Origin: Eutrophocola sp964490145
GTDB lineage: Bacteria; Pseudomonadota; Gammaproteobacteria; Pseudomonadales; Pseudohongiellaceae
DNA length: 64,000 nt
Direction of reading: 5' to 3'
Assembly: GCA_964490145.1 (NCBI GenBank)
Contig: CAZBBS010000001.1
Location: 1-64,000 of the forward strand
Part shown: positions 35,353-44,585 of the stretch, in pieces
Numbering within the stretch: the first letter of the stretch is position 1
Layout of the letters: the number at the start of each line of letters is the position of its first letter
Program-made: the position numbers and the translations under genes
The notes under the pieces: model-generated
Seen by the model: only the letters and a program-made list of their open reading frames with translations
Told to the model about the DNA's origin: nothing
The model's database searches: none

Positions 35353-36006
35353 ATGCGTCTACCCGGCAAAGAATTTATCCAGGGCTTTCTCGCCCTCGTG
35401 TTTTATCTCGCCATCATCTATGCGGGAGTTCGCCTGATCGACCTGGAAAATGTAAGGGAAACTGTCGCCCAGGCCGGCATCTTCGCGCCTGTGCTGTTTA
35501 TCCTGCTGAAAATATCCACCATCGTCCTGGCACCTCTGGGAGGCGCCCCCATCTATTTTGCCGCCGCACCACTGTTTGGTTTTGGCAAAGGTTTTCTGCT
35601 TCTCACGATCGGTGACATCCTGGGGTACTCCTGCGCCTTCATGATCAGCCGCACTTTTGGCTGGGCCGTGATGCGCCGGATGCTCAGTGACAAACAGCTG
35701 GTGTGGGTCGACAAGGTGCTGCTCAGGATGAGCACCTGGCAAGGCTTTGCCGTTGTGCGCATCGTATTCTTTCCCTTCGCCGACCCCATCAGTTATGGCG
35801 CCGGACTGACCCGGCTACCGTTGTGGCAGTTCGTGCTGGTCAGCCTGCCCGTGGTGCTTGCCAATGTGGCTTTTCTGACCGGTGTGGGTAAAGCCTTCAT
35901 CGATGATGCCAGAAGCTATATCACGGTGATTGTGGCCTTTATCCTGATATCCCTGCTGTTTCTGGTAGTCAAGGTCCTCGTAAACAGGCTCAAACCGAAA
36001 CGCTGA
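35353..36006 (+). CDS. VTT-domain (TVP38/TMEM64, DedA-like) membrane protein
   Basis: 217 aa with about five or six hydrophobic segments. The VTT/SNARE-associated core is visible as APLGGAPIYFAAAPLFGFGKG, then GDILGYSCAFMISRTFG and VVRIVFFPFADPISYGAGLT (motif shortened in reading as F-F-P-F-x-D-x-I-S-Y-G-A-G). Proteins of this superfamily act in lipid scrambling or undecaprenyl-phosphate recycling and membrane homeostasis; the role here is inferred. It is close behind the paralogue pair. Confidence 0.8.
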   Translation: MRLPGKEFIQGFLALVFYLAIIYAGVRLIDLENVRETVAQAGIFAPVLFILLKISTIVLAPLGGAPIYFAAAPLFGFGKGFLLLTIGDILGYSCAFMISRTFGWAVMRRMLSDKQLVWVDKVLLRMSTWQGFAVVRIVFFPFADPISYGAGLTRLPLWQFVLVSLPVVLANVAFLTGVGKAFIDDARSYITVIVAFILISLLFLVVKVLVNRLKPKR

Positions 36007-36132
36007 AAGAACATCCCGACAACATCATTTTCCACGATTTTTCCTTCAAGCCCGATCCCGGCTGTATTGCCCTGCCCGGGTAAATTTCATTTAATCAATG
36101 ACCTGTTGAATTCACTTCGGAAGCGCACGCCA

Positions 36133-37338
36133 ATGAATCACTCCAGCCGGATATTTTCCAGATTGTTCCTGTTCACCCTGTCACTGATGGTTTCCCTGAC
36201 AGCGTCGGCACAGATAACCCGTCCCGAACGCGTTGGGCTATCCTCCCAGCGCCTGGCCAGTATCCAGACCCTGATGCAGGAAAAAATCGACAACGGTCAA
36301 TTCTCCGGTGCGGTGACCCTGGTGGCCCGGGACAACAAAATTGCCTGGTTTCAGGCCCAGGGCGTCATGGATATCGAATCCGGTCGTCCCATGCAGAAAG
36401 ACTCCGTATTCCGCATCATGTCCATGACCAAACCCGTCGTTGCCTTTTCCATCCTGATGATGATCGAGGAAGGCAAGGTCAGGCTGGATGATCCGGTTTC
36501 ACGCTTCATCCCTGAACTGGGCAACCTGAATGTGGCAGGCCAGGGCAAGGCAACCCGGGATATCACTGTCCTGGATTTGCTGACCCATACCTCCGGGCTG
36601 ATGAGTGGCCCGCAAAGCAACCGCGGCGTGTCTGTCGACTTCAGTGCCGGTGGTGCACTGGGTGACATCATTCCCATGCTGGGCGCTGCCCCACTGGAAT
36701 TCGAGCCTGGTACACGCTGGGCCTACAGCCCCATGTATGGTTTTGATGTGCTGGCGCGTATCGTGGAAATCACGTCCGGCACGGATTTCGGCACCTTTAC
36801 CCGATCCCGGATTTTTGACCCGCTCGGCATGGATAACACGTTCTTCTATCGTGACACCCCGCATCCCAACCTGACCACCCTGTACCGGAATGAAAATGGC
36901 AAGCTGGCTAAAAGTCCTGAAAGTTTTTTCATGAACGGCGCCTATTTTTCCGGTGGCGGCGGCCTGTCCAGCACGGCAGAGGATTACCTGCAGTTTGCCC
37001 TGATGTTGCTGAACGAGGGTGAATACAACGGCAAACGCCTGCTGGGACGCCGCTCGGTGGAAGTCATGCGCACGGCCTTCATTGACGATGCGCTTCCGGG
37101 CCGCAACCCCGGCGAGGGTTTTGGTCTCGGCGTCAGGGTCATCACGGATCCGGCTGCCAACCGCACCTGGCTGTCCGAAGGCACCTTTGGCTGGAGCGGC
37201 GCTTTCAACACGCACTTCTTTGTCGATCCACAGGAGCGTCTTGTCGCTATCTACATGACGCAGATCAGCGGGGCGGAAAGCCGGTTCACCCTGCGCAAGG
37301 ACTTTGAAACAGTGGTGATGCAAGCCATCGTGGAGTGA
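36133..37338 (+). CDS. Exported serine hydrolase, class C beta-lactamase-like
   Basis: 401 aa. Signal peptide (SLMVSLTASAQ) then a beta-lactamase/EstB fold. The catalytic S-x-x-K is SMTK (in IMSMTKPVVA), the Tyr motif is in WAYSPMYGFDVL and a Gly-rich GGGGLSSTAEDY follows. Such proteins act as esterases or D-aminopeptidases more often than as beta-lactamases. The ATG at 36133 directly precedes the signal peptide; the earlier ATG at 36067 adds 22 unrelated residues. Substrate unknown. Confidence 0.87.
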   Translation: MNHSSRIFSRLFLFTLSLMVSLTASAQITRPERVGLSSQRLASIQTLMQEKIDNGQFSGAVTLVARDNKIAWFQAQGVMDIESGRPMQKDSVFRIMSMTKPVVAFSILMMIEEGKVRLDDPVSRFIPELGNLNVAGQGKATRDITVLDLLTHTSGLMSGPQSNRGVSVDFSAGGALGDIIPMLGAAPLEFEPGTRWAYSPMYGFDVLARIVEITSGTDFGTFTRSRIFDPLGMDNTFFYRDTPHPNLTTLYRNENGKLAKSPESFFMNGAYFSGGGGLSSTAEDYLQFALMLLNEGEYNGKRLLGRRSVEVMRTAFIDDALPGRNPGEGFGLGVRVITDPAANRTWLSEGTFGWSGAFNTHFFVDPQERLVAIYMTQISGAESRFTLRKDFETVVMQAIVE

Positions 37339-37370
37339 CATAAACAGGACATCAATAACAGGGAGGTCAC

Positions 37371-38813
37371 ATGAAACCGATTCTGCTCATCCATGGTTAT
37401 TCTTCAGAAGGCAGCAAAAACCCGGTAGAGGAAATTTATGGCACCTTACCGGATGATCTGAAACAGGCGTTTGGCAGTAACAAGGTCCTGGCGCTTAACC
37501 TGAGCCGCTGGATATCCCTGAGTGATGGCGTAGCCATTGACGATATCAGCTTTGCCATGGATCGTGCCCTCCACGCCAGACACCCCAAATTGCTGACAGA
37601 CGGTTTCCATGTTGTCATACACAGCACTGGCGCCCTGGTGGTTCGCAACTGGATTAAAAATCATTGCGAGCCGGGCAAATGCCCTGTTGAAAATATCGTG
37701 CACCTTGCAGGAGCCCACTTTGGCAGCGGCCTGGCCCATATTGGTTCCGGTCAGTTCGCCCGCTGGGCCAGACTGCTGGCCTTTCATACCCGCAGCGGTG
37801 TGCAGGTTCTGGACGAACTGAAGTTTGGCTCCTGGAAAAGCATCGACCTGGCCCTGTATTTTCGCCAGCCCGGCCATGACATGTTCACCGATTACGGGGT
37901 GCAGGAGTTCTGCATCATAGGCTCCCAGACACCCAAGGGACTTCGTCATATCCCTGTCAGGTATATCAAGGAAGACTCTTCGGATAACACCGTCAGGACC
38001 AGCGCCGGCAACCTGAATTTCAACCATGTCAGCGTCAAACCGAAGCCGTCCGCATACACCCTGCCGGTGGCCAGGCTGAACGCCCTGTATGAACAGCGCT
38101 TGAATGAAGAAGCCCTGGATGAGTTGCATTACGATATCGACTTCAGTCATACAAGCAGCAAGCAGCGCGCCGTTCCCTATACCATCGTCTATGAAACAGC
38201 GCATTTTGGCGCGGACATTGGCATTGTGACTGGCAGTAAAAACCGCAAAGCAATAGTCCCCTTAATCAAAACCGCCCTGACGACCCCGTATGATGAAAAG
38301 GCCTACGCGTCAGTTGCCAAAAAATTCGAGACCAACCGCCTGCAGACATTCAGCCGCGTCTCCAGGCTTTCCGGCAACCTGCTTGAATGGAATGTGCAAA
38401 AACAGTACGAAGGGCATGCCCAACTGATCTTCAGGATAAGAGATCAGTTTGGCAACGGGGTCAGGGACTTTGACATCATGTTCAGGTCCGGCGGCAGCAA
38501 GGGTGAGAAGCTGGGGAACATGATCGAGGATCGACGCACCAATGGCAATCATGACGGCACCATCACTTTTTACCTGAGAACCCAGCATTTCGAAAACGAT
38601 GAATGGACAGAGCGCCTGGACAACCTGTCACCACTCAAAGTGGAGGTCACCGGTTCGGAACGGCAGTCTGACGAGATTAAATACATCCCCCTGCAGATCA
38701 GGCTGACGGCCAGTCAGGTCAGAAGCATCCTCCAGAGTTTCCAGACCACTATCATTGATATTGAGCTGGCCCGTCTGCCAACACAGAAGGTTTTTGCCAT
38801 CAAGCCGGTATAA
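37371..38813 (+). CDS. Lipase/esterase-like alpha/beta hydrolase with extra C-terminal domain
   Basis: 480 aa, no signal peptide. Residues 1-220 are an alpha/beta hydrolase: oxyanion HGYSSEGSKN near residue 9, nucleophile elbow VIHSTGALV (Ser at the centre; the usual first Gly of G-x-S-x-G is Ile), and AGAHFGSGLAHIG as in lipases. A His after NFNHVSVKP may close the triad. Residues about 250-480 form a separate beta-rich domain with no family I know. A strong GGGAGGTC ribosome site lies 5 bases upstream. It probably acts on lipids or polyesters inside the cell; not certain. Confidence 0.72.
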   Translation: MKPILLIHGYSSEGSKNPVEEIYGTLPDDLKQAFGSNKVLALNLSRWISLSDGVAIDDISFAMDRALHARHPKLLTDGFHVVIHSTGALVVRNWIKNHCEPGKCPVENIVHLAGAHFGSGLAHIGSGQFARWARLLAFHTRSGVQVLDELKFGSWKSIDLALYFRQPGHDMFTDYGVQEFCIIGSQTPKGLRHIPVRYIKEDSSDNTVRTSAGNLNFNHVSVKPKPSAYTLPVARLNALYEQRLNEEALDELHYDIDFSHTSSKQRAVPYTIVYETAHFGADIGIVTGSKNRKAIVPLIKTALTTPYDEKAYASVAKKFETNRLQTFSRVSRLSGNLLEWNVQKQYEGHAQLIFRIRDQFGNGVRDFDIMFRSGGSKGEKLGNMIEDRRTNGNHDGTITFYLRTQHFENDEWTERLDNLSPLKVEVTGSERQSDEIKYIPLQIRLTASQVRSILQSFQTTIIDIELARLPTQKVFAIKPV

Positions 38814-38924
38814 TGTGGGTTCTTGCACACGGCGGCACTGAGCAGGCTGCAGAATTCAGATTGAGGAACGCGGCACAGCTCCAGGTCCCCGAACAGACAT
38901 TCAACAAGACTTTAAGGAATTATC

Positions 38925-39944
38925 ATGGACTATCGTTATATCGGCAAAAGCGGCTTGAGAGTCAGCCCTGTCTGCATGGGTACAATGACCTTCGGCAGCT
39001 GGACCGACAAGGCAGAGGCTTTCCGCATTCTGGATACGGCCTTTGAGCGCGGCATCAACTTTTATGACACTGCCGAAATATATCCGGTACCGCCGACAGC
39101 AGAGACTATCGGGCGCACTGAGGAAATTTTTGGCGAATGGCTGCAAACCAAGCCACGCGACGCCGTGATTATTGCCACCAAAGTGGCCGGTGCCGCTTCC
39201 GGCTGGATTGTTCCGATAGTCCGCCACAGCTTGACCGCCCTTGACCGCCACCATATCGAAAAAGCCGTTGACGGCAGTCTGCGCCGCCTGAAAACCGATT
39301 ACATTGATCTCTACCAGACCCACTGGCCGGATCCGATCACCCCGATTGCCGATACCATGGATGCCCTCGACCGCCTGGTGCAGGCGGGCAAGGTCCGCTA
39401 TGTCGGCACGTCCAATGACACCGCCTATGGCCTGACCAAGAGCAATACTGTGGCGGAATATGAGGGCCTGGCCAAATTCCAGTCCATCCAGAACAACTTC
39501 TCACTGCTCAATCGCCGGTTCCTGGATGAGCTGGCCAATGTCTGCCGTCGCGAGAATGTTTCGCTGCTGCCTTATTCTCCCCTGGGTGGCGGTGTTCTCA
39601 GCGGCAAATACAACAGCGGCAAGCTGCCGGATGATGCCCGTTTTTCCCAGTACGTTGACAGCGAGGATCCCAGGCAGCGCGCCATGGCAGACCGCTTTGT
39701 GAATGAAGGCACCCTTGAGTCAACTCGGCGGTACATGGATATTGCCAAAGAGGCTGGTATCGCACCGGTCACGCTGGCCACAGCCTGGAGCATGAATTTC
39801 GACTTTATAGCCTCAACCATCATTGGCGCACGCACGGCCAGACAGCTTGATGAATCCCTGGCAGCACTTGATATCACGCTGAGTCAGGATGTGATGGATG
39901 CCTGTGATGCGGTCCATCGTGAATATCTCTATCCGATGGGGTAG
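38925..39944 (+). CDS. Aldo/keto reductase
   Basis: 339 aa NADPH-dependent oxidoreductase with TIM-barrel fold. It has MDYRYIGKSGLRVS at the start, the active-site Asp/Tyr in FYDTAEIYP, Lys in ATKVAG, and DLYQTHWPDPITP, typical of the AKR11/YajO/Tas-like group. The coenzyme loop appears as IIGARTARQLDESL. The substrate, an aldehyde or ketone, is unknown. A terminator-like hairpin follows before the convergent HPF gene. Confidence 0.92.
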   Translation: MDYRYIGKSGLRVSPVCMGTMTFGSWTDKAEAFRILDTAFERGINFYDTAEIYPVPPTAETIGRTEEIFGEWLQTKPRDAVIIATKVAGAASGWIVPIVRHSLTALDRHHIEKAVDGSLRRLKTDYIDLYQTHWPDPITPIADTMDALDRLVQAGKVRYVGTSNDTAYGLTKSNTVAEYEGLAKFQSIQNNFSLLNRRFLDELANVCRRENVSLLPYSPLGGGVLSGKYNSGKLPDDARFSQYVDSEDPRQRAMADRFVNEGTLESTRRYMDIAKEAGIAPVTLATAWSMNFDFIASTIIGARTARQLDESLAALDITLSQDVMDACDAVHREYLYPMG

Positions 39945-39948
39945 CATG

Positions 39949-39983
39949 AAAAAGGCAGCTCGAATGGAACCCATTGAGCTGCC
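39949..39983 (-). terminator. Rho-independent terminator for the HPF gene
   Basis: Stem GGCAGCTC / GAGCTGCC (39954-39961 and 39976-39983) continued by AATGG / CCATT. On the minus strand the stem is followed by TTTTT, so it ends the hpf transcript. Confidence 0.85.
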
Positions 39984-40025
39984 AAGCATGTGGCGATGGT
40001 AACATCGCTGATGGTGGGAGGGAGT

Positions 40026-40349
40026 TTAAGCCTGCTGTGTTACCTGCTTGCGCTTCTTGTCAGCATTACGTCTAAGGGTGTGTTTCACTCTTGATGCGCA
40101 ATGCCTGATAGCCAGGTACATGTCATGCTGTGTTGAGCGCATGATCAGTGTGGGTGCGTGGGCAAGCTTCAGGACAACCTGGCAGCGCTTGTCAACACCG
40201 CCATGCTGACGGCTATTGATATCCTCCAACCTCACATCAACCTTTTCGACATCGCGATGCGCTTCAAGCACATCCATCAAATTGCTTCTTACTGCATCTG
40301 TCAGGGCATTGGTCAGTGTAAATCCTCGTGCCTGGATATGGATACTCAT
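40026..40349 (-). CDS. hpf: Ribosome hibernation promoting factor (HPF/RaiA family), short form
   Basis: 107 aa, matching short HPF/YfiA size. It has the S30AE fold pattern: I-Q-A-R-G-F-T-L-T-N-A-L at the start, V-R-L-E-D-I-N in the middle, MYLAI-x-x-A-x-x-x-x-x-H-T-L helix, and a Lys/Arg-rich tail. It binds the 30S subunit in stationary phase and blocks tRNA/mRNA sites. In many gammaproteobacteria hpf lies next to rpoN; here it does not, so this may be a second, stress-linked copy. AAGGAGAG precedes the start. Confidence 0.85.
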   Translation of the reverse strand: MSIHIQARGFTLTNALTDAVRSNLMDVLEAHRDVEKVDVRLEDINSRQHGGVDKRCQVVLKLAHAPTLIMRSTQHDMYLAIRHCASRVKHTLRRNADKKRKQVTQQA

Positions 40350-40460
40350 TTCACTCTCCTTTCGTTTAACCTGGAGAACATCCTAGACCAATCCAATTCA
40401 TCGGAATATTCGTATTTCTATAAAAATTAATTCGATTTTTCCGAACAAACGATCCGACTT

Positions 40461-41411
40461 ATGAACATCAATTACAAGCATCTGAATTACTTCAGGGTTG
40501 TGGCCCGTTCGGGCAGCATTACCCAGGCCAGCAGAATTCTTCATATCACGCCACAAACCATCAGCGGACAAATTTCCCTGCTTGAAGACAGTATCGGAGC
40601 GAAACTGTTCGAAAAACAGGGACGGCATCTGGTACTGACCAACAAGGGCAAGGTGGTATTCAAATATGCCGACCAGCTTTTCAGCATCGGGGAAGAACTC
40701 GGAGAATATCTGCGCAGTGGCGGCCTGCTTGACCAGGGTGAACTCAATGTGGGTGTGATGGACGGTATCCCGAAGATCATCGCCTACAAGATACTTGCAC
40801 CCGTGATGGATAACGCCAATATCAGTCTGGTATGTCATGAAGGCAGCTTTGACCAACTCATTTCAAGACTGGCCATTCGTGAACTGGACATCATACTCAG
40901 TGACATGCCAGTAAATTCTGCTTACAGCATCAAGGCGTACAATCACAAGTTGGGAGAAAGCCCGATGACCTGCTTTGCAACACCCACCTTGGCGAGAACA
41001 CTGGGCAGCAAATTTCCCGACTGCCTGAACCACAAGCCCCTGCTGCTACCGACACGCAACAGCACAATTCGCCCCGCCCTTGATCAGTGGTTCATGATGG
41101 AGGAAATTGCCCCGAATATAGTCGGCGAATTTGATGACAGCGCCCTGCTCAAGGCATTCGGAGAAACAGGTGCAGGCGCCTTTTTCATGCCCTCCATTAT
41201 CGAGAAAGAAGTGTGCAGACACTATGGTGTCAAAATCATTGGCCGCACGAGTGATGTCCGCGAACAGTTTTACCTGCTGTCACTGGAGCGCCAGGTAGAT
41301 AAAGGCCACCCCATGCTATCCGTGATTACACAGAATGCCATTAACACCGTCTTTTCAACCTCAAAGCGTCATAGCTCCACTCCAAGAAAATCAGGAAATA
41401 TGGTAGGGTAG
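40461..41411 (+). CDS. LysR-family regulator, NhaR-like
   Basis: 316 aa. N-terminal winged HTH: NYKHLNYFRVVARSGSITQA with ITPQTISGQISLLED, the combination typical of NhaR (LTPQTITGQI). GRHLVLTNKGKVVFKYADQ follows, then the LysR effector domain. NhaR activates the sodium/proton antiporter gene nhaA in response to Na+; no nhaA is nearby, and the CPA1 exchanger is 38 kb away. It is divergent from hpf with 111 bases between, so the two may share control. Confidence 0.88.
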   Translation: MNINYKHLNYFRVVARSGSITQASRILHITPQTISGQISLLEDSIGAKLFEKQGRHLVLTNKGKVVFKYADQLFSIGEELGEYLRSGGLLDQGELNVGVMDGIPKIIAYKILAPVMDNANISLVCHEGSFDQLISRLAIRELDIILSDMPVNSAYSIKAYNHKLGESPMTCFATPTLARTLGSKFPDCLNHKPLLLPTRNSTIRPALDQWFMMEEIAPNIVGEFDDSALLKAFGETGAGAFFMPSIIEKEVCRHYGVKIIGRTSDVREQFYLLSLERQVDKGHPMLSVITQNAINTVFSTSKRHSSTPRKSGNMVG

Positions 41412-41435
41412 TCATCCCTGAATGCGGACTCCCCC

Positions 41436-42104
41436 ATGAACCAGACTGACAGACCCAAACTCGAACTGCCTGGCGGCGCCGACAAGTTGCTGCTGCACTC
41501 CTGTTGTGCGCCCTGTTCCGGCGAGGTCATGGAAGCCCTGCATGCCTCCGGTATCGACTACACCATCTTTTTCTACAACCCCAACATTCATCCCAAGCGT
41601 GAGTACGAACTGCGCAAAGATGAGAACATCGCGTTTGCCGAAAAGCACGGCATAGAATTCATCGATGCCGATTACGACACCGATAACTGGTTCGAGCGCA
41701 TCAAGGGCCTGGAGATGGAACCGGAACGCGGTGAACGCTGTACCAAGTGCTTCGATATGCGTTTCGAACGCACCGCGCTGTATGCCCAGGAGCATGGCTT
41801 CCCGGTCATCTCATCATCCCTGGGTATCTCCCGCTGGAAAAACATGGCCCAGATCAATGACTGCGGTGTTCGTGCGGCTTCGCGTTACGACGGTATGGTC
41901 TACTGGGACTACAACTGGCGTAAAGGCGGCGGTTCCCAGCGCATGATCGAAATCAGCAAGCGTGAGGAGTTCTACCAGCAGGAATACTGCGGCTGCGTCT
42001 ATTCCCTGCGCGACACCAATGCTCACCGCCTGGCCCAGGGGCGTGACCGGATCAAAATCGGTGTGCAGTACTACACCGCTGACAAACCGGATTCAGAATC
42101 CTGA
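41436..42104 (+). CDS. queH: Epoxyqueuosine reductase QueH
   Basis: 222 aa, cytoplasmic. It catalyses the last step of queuosine tRNA modification, reducing epoxyqueuosine, and is the non-homologous alternative to the cobalamin enzyme QueG. The diagnostic cysteines are present: HSCCAPCSGE near residue 22, RCTKCFDMR near 100 and YCGCVYSL near 190; known QueH binds a 4Fe-4S cluster and an adjacent iron through these. YNPNIHPKREYELR is also family-typical. It lies 24 bases after the NhaR-like gene and 23 before a methyltransferase. Confidence 0.93.
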   Translation: MNQTDRPKLELPGGADKLLLHSCCAPCSGEVMEALHASGIDYTIFFYNPNIHPKREYELRKDENIAFAEKHGIEFIDADYDTDNWFERIKGLEMEPERGERCTKCFDMRFERTALYAQEHGFPVISSSLGISRWKNMAQINDCGVRAASRYDGMVYWDYNWRKGGGSQRMIEISKREEFYQQEYCGCVYSLRDTNAHRLAQGRDRIKIGVQYYTADKPDSES

Positions 42105-42127
42105 ACCCGGATTCAGTATCCACGTCC

Positions 42128-43033
42128 ATGACTGCCCCTCTGGCACACAAACTCCAGCAGTTCTTTTTCGACCGCCAACCCGAAGCCCGCCGACTTTTTC
42201 ATGGCCGCGGTCATTGCTACCCCGGGCTGGAACATCTTTGTATCGACTGGTTCAACCCGGTCGTGCTGATTTCAACCTGGCAGGCTATCGACAATGCCCA
42301 GGCGCTTGCCGACCTGATTCTTTCGGCGGACATCCATGGTCAGGTGAAAAGCATCGTGCTGCAGCATCGCTATGTCACCCAGACCCCTGCGCAGGTCTTG
42401 TATGGTGAGGAGCCTGGAAAAGTGATTGTTCAGGCACAGGGGCTGCAATTTGAAGTGAATCCCGGCAGACGCCAACACGCTGGCCTGTTTCTGGATACCG
42501 GCCCCCTGAGGGAATGGTTAAAGGAGAACAGTGCCGGCAAGAACGTCCTGAACCTCTTTGCCTATACCTGCGCCCTGTCCGTTGCCGCCCATGCCGGTGG
42601 CGCAACCAGTGTCACCAATGTTGATATGGCCAAACCTGTGATTGCCTGGGGTATGCGCAATCATCAGCTGAACCAGCAGGACCCCACGCGCATCCATAAT
42701 ATTCCCCATAACATCTTCAAATCCTGGGGCAAGGTAAAACAATACGGACGCTACGACCTGGTGGTCATCGATCCGCCTACACGCCAGCGCGGCAGTTTCG
42801 ATGCGGAACGGGATTACAAGTCAGTGGTCAGGAAACTGCCAAAACTGTGCAACCCGGGCGCCACAGTCATCGCCGTACTCAACAGCCCCTTCCTGGACAA
42901 GGATTTCCTGGTGGATATGTTCAACAGTGAAGTGCCCAATGCCAGGCTTGAGGATTGGCTGCCGGCTGCACCTGAATTTGAGGAAGCAGAACCGGAGAAA
43001 GGCTTGAAGATTGCAAGATTTGTGATCGACTGA
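42128..43033 (+). CDS. Class I SAM-dependent methyltransferase, RlmI/RlmK-like
   Basis: 301 aa. SAM motif VLNLFAYTCALSVAAHAGG, VTNVDMAKP, and catalytic motif IDPPTRQRGSF. The N-terminal part (residues 1-115) lacks a PUA domain, so it is not RlmI itself. The family methylates rRNA or tRNA bases; the target is unknown. FEVNPGRRQHAGLFLDTGPLR is the usual substrate-side segment (abbreviated from the alignment by eye). It follows QueH closely, fitting an RNA-modification pair. Confidence 0.8.
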   Translation: MTAPLAHKLQQFFFDRQPEARRLFHGRGHCYPGLEHLCIDWFNPVVLISTWQAIDNAQALADLILSADIHGQVKSIVLQHRYVTQTPAQVLYGEEPGKVIVQAQGLQFEVNPGRRQHAGLFLDTGPLREWLKENSAGKNVLNLFAYTCALSVAAHAGGATSVTNVDMAKPVIAWGMRNHQLNQQDPTRIHNIPHNIFKSWGKVKQYGRYDLVVIDPPTRQRGSFDAERDYKSVVRKLPKLCNPGATVIAVLNSPFLDKDFLVDMFNSEVPNARLEDWLPAAPEFEEAEPEKGLKIARFVID

Positions 43034-43433
43034 CGGAAAGACTGCCTTCCTCATACTGCTTACCCGGTAGCAATCAGGCCGACGAATCACACTATTTCTG
43101 GAATCTTTCTGGCCAGATTCAGCTCTGACCCGGTCCCATTGATATGTGTACTGGCATTACCCAGTCGCTTGAAGGCTTCCAATAAATGCGACATATCATC
43201 CTGTGTGTTACTCACACGGGTATCACGGACTTTGATACATATCAGTCCTTCGTCTTCAAAGGAATAGGCTTAACCGGACAGGTAATCCTCGACAAACTGA
43301 GATACCCTTCTTTGTCATCGGGAAACTCCGGTCTCGCCCAGGTGCCCGGATTTTTTCCTGCTCGTTGCCTGCGTATCAGGGCATGCTCTTCCAGTGGCAG
43401 GAATAAAAGACCTCGGCTACAGAAACCCGGGGA
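43034..43433. other. 400-base gap with decayed kinase fragment
   Basis: No intact gene. The minus strand holds a histidine-kinase ATPase remnant (see 43087-43266). The remainder, 43267-43433, has no signal I can assign. Confidence 0.4.
43087..43266 (-). pseudogene. Remnant of a histidine kinase ATPase domain
   Basis: About 60 codons read IKVRDTRVSNTQDDMSHLL, then E-A-F-K-R-L-G-N-A-S-T-H-I-N-G-T-G-S-E-L-N-L-A-R-K-I-P-E-I-V, ending with TGA. This closely follows the G1/F/G2 boxes of GHKL kinases (V-x-D-x-G-x-G-I ... L-F-E-x-F-x-R-L ... G-T-G-x-G-L-x-L-x-x-K-I-V-E) but the G1 box glycines are lost and the G2 box is damaged. A TAA closes the frame upstream. No start or other kinase part is found, so it is a decayed 3' end. 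Confidence 0.55.
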
Positions 43434-44582
43434 TTACTTCACCAGATGCTCATACCGTTTGTCGGTGAGCATTTTCATGAAGGCGACCAGTGCATTGATA
43501 CGTTTCTGGTCCAGTGCAGGTGCAGAAGTCAGTATTTCCATATCGATATTTTCCACCACTTCCGGCTCTCCCCAGAGCTCACCGGTTTCGGGATTAATGT
43601 CAGCTGCCGGTCCTCGTGCATTGAACTTGTTGTAAAACCGCACCACCGTTTCCAGATCATTGAACACCCCGTTATGCATGTAGGGTGCTGTCATGGCAAC
43701 GTTGCGCAGGGTCGGTGTTTTGAATTTGCCCGCTTGGGCAGGATCATTCACCGCCGGGTTTTCCAGCAAACCCAGATCTTTATGATCCTCTCCCAGGCCG
43801 TTGATGGCGCGCAGTTCTTTATTCACTGGTGTGGCCACATTGAAATACTTGTTGCTGGTGAAGGTCTCCCCTTCGCTCTCAGCAAAAGGTTTGAGTTGAT
43901 GGCACTGGTTGCAGTTGGTGAACTGCTGGGAAAAGAACAGGGTCATGCCCAGTTCCTCTTCCTCAGTGGGATCATATTCACCGCGCAGGTAGCGGTCATA
44001 TTTTGAATCGAACGGGGAAAAGAAGGCTGTGCGTTCTGCCGCTGCGATCGCTTCGGTCATATGACGGTATGCAGTATCCACATCGTCAAAAACATTCTCG
44101 CCCCAGAGCTCTTCAAATGCTTCCGGAAACAGGGTGTGTTCCTGTAGCCGTTGCACCACCGCTGCCTTGTCCGGCATCTGCATTTCAATGGGATTCAGGA
44201 AAGGGCCTCCTGCCTGGCCTTCCAGGTCCGGTTCACGACCATCCCAGAACATACCGCCAACATACTCACCGTCTGCGTTGATATGAAAATCGGGAATCAA
44301 TGCCGCATAAGCCAATGTCGGCGCATTACGATCTCCGACGGACTTGAAATCGTTGCCTACTGACGCAGCGCGACCAGCCGGACTCCCGCGCCAGTCGATG
44401 AAAGCCTGCGCCGGATCATGACAACTGGCACAACCCTGGGTCTTGTCCAGAGATAGGGAAACATCAAAAAACAGGGCCCGCCCCAGGTCCTCGAGTTTTT
44501 CCTGAAAGAACGGGTCATCATATTCAGCAGCAGGCATGGACTGGCTGAAACTCAGCAATAACCCCAATAACAGCTTTTTCAT
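43434..44582 (-). CDS. Di-heme cytochrome c peroxidase / MauG-family protein
   Basis: 382 aa, exported (signal MKKLLLGLLLSFSQSMPAA). Two c-type heme sites: CASCH near residue 51 and CNQCH near 227. APTLAYAALIPDFH, FWDGRE and FKTPTLRNVAMTAPYMHNG are hallmark MauG/CcpA blocks. Family members reduce peroxide or oxidise protein residues in the periplasm. It is the last gene of the minus-strand imelysin cluster, 3 bases after the DUF1513 gene, so presumably acts with it in iron or heme handling. Confidence 0.92.
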   Translation of the reverse strand: MKKLLLGLLLSFSQSMPAAEYDDPFFQEKLEDLGRALFFDVSLSLDKTQGCASCHDPAQAFIDWRGSPAGRAASVGNDFKSVGDRNAPTLAYAALIPDFHINADGEYVGGMFWDGREPDLEGQAGGPFLNPIEMQMPDKAAVVQRLQEHTLFPEAFEELWGENVFDDVDTAYRHMTEAIAAAERTAFFSPFDSKYDRYLRGEYDPTEEEELGMTLFFSQQFTNCNQCHQLKPFAESEGETFTSNKYFNVATPVNKELRAINGLGEDHKDLGLLENPAVNDPAQAGKFKTPTLRNVAMTAPYMHNGVFNDLETVVRFYNKFNARGPAADINPETGELWGEPEVVENIDMEILTSAPALDQKRINALVAFMKMLTDKRYEHLVK

Positions 44583-44585
44583 GAT

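Noticed and set aside
43186..43635. 149-codon plus-strand frame at the end of the peroxidase gene
   Set aside because: Ser/Arg-rich, no ribosome site, half of it antisense to the peroxidase gene.
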